The notes beneath the pieces are model-generated. The model made no database searches, was not told the origin of the DNA, and was given only the letters and a program-made list of their open reading frames with translations. A stretch of DNA of 64,000 nt, from assembly GCA_025362585.1 (NCBI GenBank), contig JANYFR010000018.1:38895-102894 (forward strand). Reading direction: 5' to 3'. The stretch is from Acidimicrobiales bacterium (GTDB lineage: Bacteria; Actinomycetota; Acidimicrobiia; Acidimicrobiales; RAAP-2). Of this stretch, positions 57,766-64,000 are shown piece after piece (position 1 is the stretch's first letter; each line of letters opens with the position of its first letter). Made by a program: the position numbers and the translations under genes.

Positions 57766-57843
57766 GAAGTTGGTCCACGTCGACGAGAGCGACGTCGAGT
57801 TCATGGACCGAGTATTGGAGAGATTCGACGAATGAGATCGACC

Positions 57844-59022
57844 TCAGGGATCGACGAGTGCCGAACGGTCAAGGTCCTTCACGTCGTTGACTCCGGTGAG
57901 CCCGAGGGTCACCAGCATCTCCTCGCGAAGTATCCGCAGGATGTGGTCCACGCCACGCTCGCCGCGCGCGGCGACGGCGTAGGCCCACGGTCGACCGATC
58001 AGGCAGGCGCGAGCGCCGAGCGAGAGGGCCTTGACGACGTCGAGTCCGCTGCGAATTCCCCCGTCCATTAGGACCTCACACCGGTCACCGACGGCGTCGG
58101 CGATCGCGGGCAGCGCGCGAATCGTGGAGGGGACGTCGTCCAGCTGACGTCCGCCGTGGTTCGAGACGACGACGGCGTCGACGCCGTGGTCGACAGCGGC
58201 GCGTGCGTCGTCCGCGTCGAGGATTCCCTTCAGGGCGATTCGACCGTGCCAGTGCTCACGGAGCCACGCGAGATCGTCCCAGTTGACGCTGGGGTCGAAC
58301 TGGCTCGCGACCCATCCCTGGAAATCGGCGGGGACGCGAGCCTCGGGGAGCGCTTTCTCGAGGTTGCCGAACGTGAGCGGCCGGCCCCCGAGCGCGACGT
58401 CGCGCACCCACGACGAGTGGCGCACGAGGTCGCCACCTCGACGCAAGCGCCCGAACGGCGAGAGGCGTCCGCTGATGCCGTTGCGCACGTCACGGTAGCG
58501 CTGGCCCACGACCGGCAGGTCGACGGTCAGGATCATCGTGGTGCAACCAACTGATTGCGCCCGAGCCATGAGGTCCTCGGCGTAGCCGCGGTCCTTCATG
58601 ACGTACAACTGAAACCAGATCGGCCGTTGGACGGCGCGCGCGACCTCCTCGATCGAACAGATCGAGAGTGTCGACTCACAGAAGGGGACGCCCGCACGTT
58701 CGGCCGCCCGCGCAGCCTGCACTTCGGCGCGTTGGGCGAACATGCCACCGAAACCGATGGGCGCGAGGACGACGGGGAGGGCGATCTCCTCGCCGAGGAC
58801 GGTCGTCGAGAGCGTGCGCTGGGTGACGTCGCGTAGGACTCGTTGACGAAAGTGGATAGCCCGCAGGTCGTGGCGGTTGGCCTCGAGGGTCGTCTCGGCA
58901 AATGACCCGCCGTCGATGTAGTCAAAGATCTGACGCGGCAGACGACGGCGCGCGAGTTCGCGGTAGTCACCGAGTGACGCCGGGGCAAGTCCGAGTGGGT
59001 GATCGCGGGGGTTGGCCGGCAC
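57844..59022 (-). CDS. FMN-dependent alpha-hydroxy-acid oxidizing protein (LldD family)
   Basis: DYIDGGSFAETTLEANRHDLRAIHFRQRVLRDV; VVSNHGGRQLDDVPSTI; VLMDGGIRSGLDVVKALSLGARACLIGRPWAYA. Confidence 0.92.
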   Translation of the reverse strand: MPANPRDHPLGLAPASLGDYRELARRRLPRQIFDYIDGGSFAETTLEANRHDLRAIHFRQRVLRDVTQRTLSTTVLGEEIALPVVLAPIGFGGMFAQRAEVQAARAAERAGVPFCESTLSICSIEEVARAVQRPIWFQLYVMKDRGYAEDLMARAQSVGCTTMILTVDLPVVGQRYRDVRNGISGRLSPFGRLRRGGDLVRHSSWVRDVALGGRPLTFGNLEKALPEARVPADFQGWVASQFDPSVNWDDLAWLREHWHGRIALKGILDADDARAAVDHGVDAVVVSNHGGRQLDDVPSTIRALPAIADAVGDRCEVLMDGGIRSGLDVVKALSLGARACLIGRPWAYAVAARGERGVDHILRILREEMLVTLGLTGVNDVKDLDRSALVDP

Positions 59023-59274
59023 GCATCACATTATGCACGCATCGTGCTCGTCGCGTCGGGTGATGACGCCCCCGTGAACGGGAATCGCGCGCCACAGGGC
59101 ACCGCGAAACGCCCAATTCCGCGGTGCCGCTTGGCACGCGGATCTCTCTACCGCGTGTGAACAATTCGCTCAGTGCACCGGTCAGAGGCTCGGGGACGAC
59201 GTCGGCTCCCGCAGCTGGCCACCCCTAGGCAAGAGCGAATCTGCTGACAAGTTGGTCGGCTGTAGTGTCGCCCG

Positions 59275-60225
59275 ATGAACCAGGTCACGCACCGTTCTCT
59301 CCACACGAATGGCATTGCCATGCATGTCGCCGAGCAGGGCGACGGACCGGCGGTGGTGTTGTGCCACGGCTTTCCCGAACTCTGGTACTCGTGGCGCCAT
59401 CAGATTGGTGCCCTCGCCAATGCCGGCTACCACGTGATTGCGCCCGACATGCGCGGTTACGGACAGAGCGACCGGCCCGCCGCGATCGAGGAGTACGACA
59501 TCATCCATCTCACCGACGACCTCATTGGTCTGCTCGACGCACTAGGAGAGGAGCAGGCGGTGTTCGTGGGCCACGACTTTGGAGCACCGGTGGTGTGGAA
59601 TCTGGCCCTGCGCGCGCCTGAACGGGTACGGGCCGTGGCGGGCTTGAGCGTGCCCTTCGTCAACCGTGGCGAGCGCGACCCGATCGAGGTGATGAAATTT
59701 ATGTTCGGCGAGAACTTCTTCTACATCCTCTACTTTCAGTCGCCGGGTAGGGCCGACGCCGAATTGGCTCTCGATACGAGGGAGACCCTGCGTCGCACGA
59801 TGAGGGTTACGTCCCCGAGGGAGACGACCGAGGCCCTGCGGACGCTACCGCGCCAGGGGACTGGTTGGTTGGACTGGTTGCCTCGGGCGCGTACGTTGCC
59901 CACGTGGCTCTCCGAAGATGACCTTGACCTGTACGTCACCGAGTTCACCCGGACCGGATTCACCGGTGGTCTCAACTGGTATCGCAACATCAGTCGAAAC
60001 TGGCAGTTGACGGCGGACCTCGCCGGCGGGAAAGTGACGATGCCCGCAATGTTCCTCGCCGGTGAGCAGGACCTCGTCGCAACGTTCATGTCCGACGCGG
60101 AGATGGCCACGTGGGTGACGGACCTGCGAGTGCGGGTGAAACTGCCCAACACCGGGCACTGGGTCCAACAGGAGCGACCCGACGAGGTCAATGCGGCACT
60201 CCTCGGATTCCTCGCCTCGCTCTGA
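59275..60225 (+). CDS. Alpha/beta hydrolase (epoxide hydrolase-like)
   Basis: VVLCHGFPELWYSWRHQIGALANAGYHVIAPDMRGYGQSDRP; VGHDFGAPVVWNLAL; C-terminal TGHWVQQERPDEV. Confidence 0.9.
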   Translation: MNQVTHRSLHTNGIAMHVAEQGDGPAVVLCHGFPELWYSWRHQIGALANAGYHVIAPDMRGYGQSDRPAAIEEYDIIHLTDDLIGLLDALGEEQAVFVGHDFGAPVVWNLALRAPERVRAVAGLSVPFVNRGERDPIEVMKFMFGENFFYILYFQSPGRADAELALDTRETLRRTMRVTSPRETTEALRTLPRQGTGWLDWLPRARTLPTWLSEDDLDLYVTEFTRTGFTGGLNWYRNISRNWQLTADLAGGKVTMPAMFLAGEQDLVATFMSDAEMATWVTDLRVRVKLPNTGHWVQQERPDEVNAALLGFLASL

Positions 60226-60348
60226 GCGACCGGAGCGCGGCACCACGGCGTCGAGGGGGATTCGTCGTCACGGTCGCACGGGAGTGCTCCGGTATCGTGG
60301 TCCCAGCACCGTGCGGGTGCTCAGCGACGTTGGGCCGATCGGGGGAGC

Positions 60349-61971
60349 ATGGACCTGCATTTCGCGACCGCCTGGGAACATGTGGCCGATACGGTCCCCG
60401 AGCTCGACGCCGTGGTGCACGGTCGACGTCGCTTGACGTACGGAGCGTTCGACGAGTGCGCCGCCCGGTTCGCGGCAGCGCTGGAGGACGCGGGGGTTGG
60501 CGTGGGTGGCAAGGTCGCCCTGTTCCTCTACAACGGCCCGGAGTACCTGATTGCTCAGTACGGCTCATTCAAGCACCGCGCGGTCCCGATCAACGTGAAC
60601 TACCGCTACCTCGGCGACGAACTGGTCTACCTCCTCGAGAACTGCGACGCCGAAGTACTGGTGTTCCATCGCTCACTCGCCCCCCGTGTCGCCGGCGTGT
60701 CCGCTCGGCTTCCTCGATTGCGTCTGCTGGTTGAGGTGGACGACGGCGGCGCGCACCTCGACGAATCCGTGGACTTCGACGAGCTCGTAGCGGCCCACGA
60801 ACCCCAGGAGCGCAAGGAGCGCTCGCGCGACGACCTCTACATGCTCTACACCGGGGGAACTACCGGCAATCCCAAAGGCGTGATGTTCCACCAAGGCGAC
60901 TTTGTCGAGCGACTGTACGGCGCCTTCGCGACGTTCGGGTTGCAGTCCCCACTTCCTACGAGCGCCGAGCACGTAATCTCCCTCGTTCGAGAGGTGCGCG
61001 CCCTGGGCCCAGTGGTCTCGGTCGCCTGTTGCCCCTTGATGCACGGCACCGCCATGTGGCTCTCGGCGATGCGGGCGCTTCTCTCGGGCGGGACCGTCGT
61101 CCTACTGGAGCACCGTACGTTCGACCCTCACGAAGTCTGGTCAACGTGCCAGCGTGAGGGTGCCAACGAGGTCGTGATCGTGGGCGACGCCTTCGCTCGA
61201 CCGATGTTGCGCGCTCTCGTGGAGCGCGAGTCCGCCGGTCGCCCGTACGACACGTCGGGCGTGCGCACCATCGTGTCGTCGGGCGCGATCTGGAGTGCCG
61301 AAATCAAGGATCAGCTCCGATCGCGTCTGACGGCTCAACTGATCGACGCCCTGGGTTCGACCGAGGCTGGCAGTGTGGGCGTGAGCGTCGCGAGCGCCGA
61401 CGCCCGGGCCGAGACCGCCAAGTTCTTTTTTGCGCCGACCACCCGAGTGATCACCGAGGACGACCGCGACGTGGCGCCAGGTTCGGGAGTGGCCGGTCGG
61501 CTCGTAAGTCAGAACGCCGCATTCGGCTACTACAAGGACGACGTGAAATCCCGTGCCACCTTCGTAGAGCTCGACGGTCGCACTTTCGTGATTACTGGTG
61601 ACTGGGCGACCGTGGGGATCGACGGTGAGATTGCCCTGCTGGGGCGAGGTTCGATGTGCATCAACTCGGGCGGGGAGAAGATCTTTGCCGAGGAGGTCGA
61701 GGAGGCCATCAAGCGCCACCCGGGTGTTGACGACTGTCAAGTAGTCGCACTGGCGGACGAGCGGTTCGGGCAGCGGGTCGTCGCCGTGGCGTCGTCATCC
61801 ACGCTCGACGCGTCGAGTGGCGACGCGATTCGTGAGTGGCTGCGCTCCTCGCTCGCGCATTACAAGATTCCTCGCACTATCACCATCCTCGACACCCTCC
61901 AACGCTCCCCCAATGGCAAGGCTGACTACGCGTGGGCGAGGGAAGCGGCCCTCGCGCACGGCGGCCAGTAG
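60349..61971 (+). CDS. AMP-binding acyl-CoA synthetase
   Basis: MLYTGGTTGNPKGVMFHQGD; IVSSGAIWSAEIKDQLRSRL; GDWATVGIDGEIALLGRGSMCINSGGEKIFAEEVEEAIKRHPGVDDCQVVALADERFGQRVVAV. Confidence 0.93.
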   Translation: MDLHFATAWEHVADTVPELDAVVHGRRRLTYGAFDECAARFAAALEDAGVGVGGKVALFLYNGPEYLIAQYGSFKHRAVPINVNYRYLGDELVYLLENCDAEVLVFHRSLAPRVAGVSARLPRLRLLVEVDDGGAHLDESVDFDELVAAHEPQERKERSRDDLYMLYTGGTTGNPKGVMFHQGDFVERLYGAFATFGLQSPLPTSAEHVISLVREVRALGPVVSVACCPLMHGTAMWLSAMRALLSGGTVVLLEHRTFDPHEVWSTCQREGANEVVIVGDAFARPMLRALVERESAGRPYDTSGVRTIVSSGAIWSAEIKDQLRSRLTAQLIDALGSTEAGSVGVSVASADARAETAKFFFAPTTRVITEDDRDVAPGSGVAGRLVSQNAAFGYYKDDVKSRATFVELDGRTFVITGDWATVGIDGEIALLGRGSMCINSGGEKIFAEEVEEAIKRHPGVDDCQVVALADERFGQRVVAVASSSTLDASSGDAIREWLRSSLAHYKIPRTITILDTLQRSPNGKADYAWAREAALAHGGQ

Positions 61972-62447
61972 CGGCACTTGGCGAATCGGCGGCGCTGCGT
62001 GTTGCGATCACACGGCGCTGGCGTGGCGTCCCTAACGGCGAGTCGGCGAGGGCGTGACGGCACGCCACTGGCGATTTGTTGAGGTAGTGCCGGACAACTC
62101 CGCCATCGTGCTGTCAACATGAACGACTGACAAGAGAACCACCCACGACTTCTAATGAAGTTGGGTGTGGCCCGAGTTGGTCGTGTGAGGTCTGTACCTT
62201 TTGCAAGAATGGGGCAACTCGTCAGTATCGCCGAATTAACGACGCCGCCTGCTGTTTGGAACACCCTAAAAACCCTTTGATTCACTGCAAAGATGGGACG
62301 GCGCACCACTTTGGTCCGTGCCCGGTAGAGTGACAACCCCTCCGCGTTAACAATACTGACGTGGCTACCGGTTGGGTCCCTCATTGTAGGTCCTGATCAT
62401 TAGGCCCTTCGTCTGCGGCGGGCAACCTAGGCATCGCCACTGGGGCG

Positions 62448-63095
62448 GTGCACGTAACCAAGCGAGGTCCCTCAGTGCCCAGCCCGCACTATCGATCAAC
62501 CGGCGTCAACTCGAAGCTGCCCTGGCTCGCCCGGAGTCGCACCATTGCCTTCGTCGTGGCGGCGGTCGCCGTCACGATCACAATGCCGGGAAGCGGGCGC
62601 GCTCACGGACCGGTACCGGTCGAGACTGGGTCCCACACCACCATCGTGGCGGCCAGTCAGGCCGGCGCCGGATGGCTCGCGAGTCACCTTCGTGTGACTC
62701 TGGTGTCCCTGCCCGTGTTGAAGGTTCACCACGAAGCCGCGCGGGTCGTGGCTCGGCCGCTCTCCTACCTCGTCTCGCCGGCACGAACGAACGCCTACGT
62801 TGTCTCTCTAATCCATTCGACGTTCCCGCGAACGGCCTGGCGTGACGCTGAGGCCGTTGCCTGGTGCGAGTCCAAATACCGTCCGTTGGACATTGCCTAT
62901 GACAGCAACGGTACTCATGACCGTGGAGTTTTCCAACTGAACGACGGGGGGACTGAGCAGTACCTCCTGGAGCGCCTCGGTCTAAACCCCAACAACCTCA
63001 GTTTGGCGTTCAACCCGGTGCTCAACATTCGAGCGGCCGCCCTGTTGTTCGCTCGCGACGGTTGGAGTCAGTGGTCCTGCGCGTCAGCTTTGTAG
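62448..63095 (+). CDS. Secreted transglycosylase/lysozyme-like protein
   Basis: N-terminal hydrophobic segment; C-terminal AVAWCESKYRPLDIAYDSNGTHDRGVFQLNDGGTEQYL...FNPVLNIRAAALLFARDGWSQWSC, SLT/goose-lysozyme-like. Confidence 0.75.
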   Translation: MHVTKRGPSVPSPHYRSTGVNSKLPWLARSRTIAFVVAAVAVTITMPGSGRAHGPVPVETGSHTTIVAASQAGAGWLASHLRVTLVSLPVLKVHHEAARVVARPLSYLVSPARTNAYVVSLIHSTFPRTAWRDAEAVAWCESKYRPLDIAYDSNGTHDRGVFQLNDGGTEQYLLERLGLNPNNLSLAFNPVLNIRAAALLFARDGWSQWSCASAL

Positions 63096-63331
63096 AAACC
63101 GCGGCGCGCAGCCTCGGCGTTGGGACGCCCCCAGACATTGATTGCGTAACGTTGGCCGTTGCGCCACGATGAAGTATTCGTGAAATATCGCATTGAAATT
63201 GAAGACGTGACGAACGGGTGCATGATTGATAGATTCGACGCGCCAATTGTCTGGCGAGAACGCTGCGACTGACGGTCAGTGACGCCGGCACCCGGACGGA
63301 CGGATTGCGTCAGCGATCGATGCCCCAGTGT

Positions 63332-63937
63332 TCAGATATGGCGAAACAATCGTTCCGGCGTAGTCGTCGCGACGTCGCGAATGTGGATGTAGCCCGATGG
63401 CTGCGAGAAGGGAACCCAGCCGCTGCTCGTGAAGCCCCCGCTTCCCCCGTTGTAGTTGTCGGCTACTAAGTAAACGGTGCCGTTCGTCCAGTTGATCCGC
63501 GCGACGTAAGCAACGTGTCCCATCGCGCCACCGGCGTACCAGGCAATCGAACCGACCGCCGGGGTTGACGTCGTCACTGCGCCAAGAGATTGGCCCCATT
63601 GGTCGGCGTAGCCCCACGAATGGCCAGGGTCGGCCAGTCCGTTGTGGGCGAGCATCCATGCCGCGTAGAGGGTGCAATTGTGTGGGGGAGTGCCAATGCC
63701 GCCCTTGGTGCTCGATCCGTAATATTTGAAGGCCCAGTTGCTGTTCATCGAGGTCGCGTTGTAGCCATCAATCACGCAACGGTAAGCGGCGCTTTTGCAC
63801 CCCGTGGCGGCGTGAGCCAAGTTGACGGGCATGAGGACCGTCGTGACGAAGAGCGCGCCAAGTCCCCAGACGACGACGAGTGTCGAAAGAAGCGATGCGC
63901 GAGGCCTCTTGGCGCGCACTGATTGAGTGATCGCCAA
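63332..63937 (-). CDS. Secreted CHAP-domain protein (putative cell-wall amidase/endopeptidase)
   Basis: N-terminal hydrophobic segment; NCTLYAAWMLAHNGLADPGHSWGYADQWGQSL...VGSIAWYAGGAMGHVAYVARI; CHAP Cys/His pattern. Confidence 0.78.
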   Translation of the reverse strand: MAITQSVRAKRPRASLLSTLVVVWGLGALFVTTVLMPVNLAHAATGCKSAAYRCVIDGYNATSMNSNWAFKYYGSSTKGGIGTPPHNCTLYAAWMLAHNGLADPGHSWGYADQWGQSLGAVTTSTPAVGSIAWYAGGAMGHVAYVARINWTNGTVYLVADNYNGGSGGFTSSGWVPFSQPSGYIHIRDVATTTPERLFRHI

Positions 63938-64000
63938 TGGATCCCCTGTCGTGATGCTTCACGGACCGTAGCACTGAGCGGGAAATCATTCAAATAGAAC

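Noticed and set aside
61972-62475. c-di-AMP (ydaO) riboswitch upstream of the secreted lysozyme-like gene
   Set aside because: The element is common before actinobacterial wall hydrolases, but I could not match its conserved segments by eye; needs an Infernal scan.
1-64000. CRISPR arrays, transposases, integrases or prophage genes
   Set aside because: No regularly spaced short direct repeats and no recognisable mobile-element proteins; the only spaced repeat is the parS-bearing duplication.

Overview
High-GC actinobacterial chromosome segment, Acidimicrobiia-like by gene content (inference). It spans the replication-origin neighbourhood: pcnA, DUF6049-like gene, murJ, degV, trxB, trxA, cwlM-like, parB/parA, rsmG, jag, yidC, yidD, rnpA, rpmH | dnaA, dnaN, recF, dciA-like, gyrB, gyrA. 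The rpsF-ssb-rpsR-rplI-dnaB block and the panB/DUF5318/padR/ino1 block lie to the left. Flanking regions carry a potABCD polyamine ABC transporter, a 2-oxoacid dehydrogenase E1a/E1b/E2 operon, rlmN, an ECF sigma/anti-sigma-like pair, a radical SAM/SPASM gene next to two flavin oxidases, an acyl-CoA synthetase, and two cell-wall-hydrolase-like secreted genes. I see no CRISPR array, rRNA, tRNA or intact mobile element. The most interesting signals are: a four-copy parS array with two exactly equal 298-bp spacings and duplicated flanks; a secreted protein with eight Cx5C repeats; a cwlM-like protein whose amidase metal motifs look lost; a DnaA-box cluster between cwlM-like and parB, away from dnaA-dnaN; two response-regulator relics broken by frameshifts; a candidate S6:S18 leader; and a perfect 16-bp palindrome before padR. 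Most of the window is conserved housekeeping DNA, and no wholly new system is proven.
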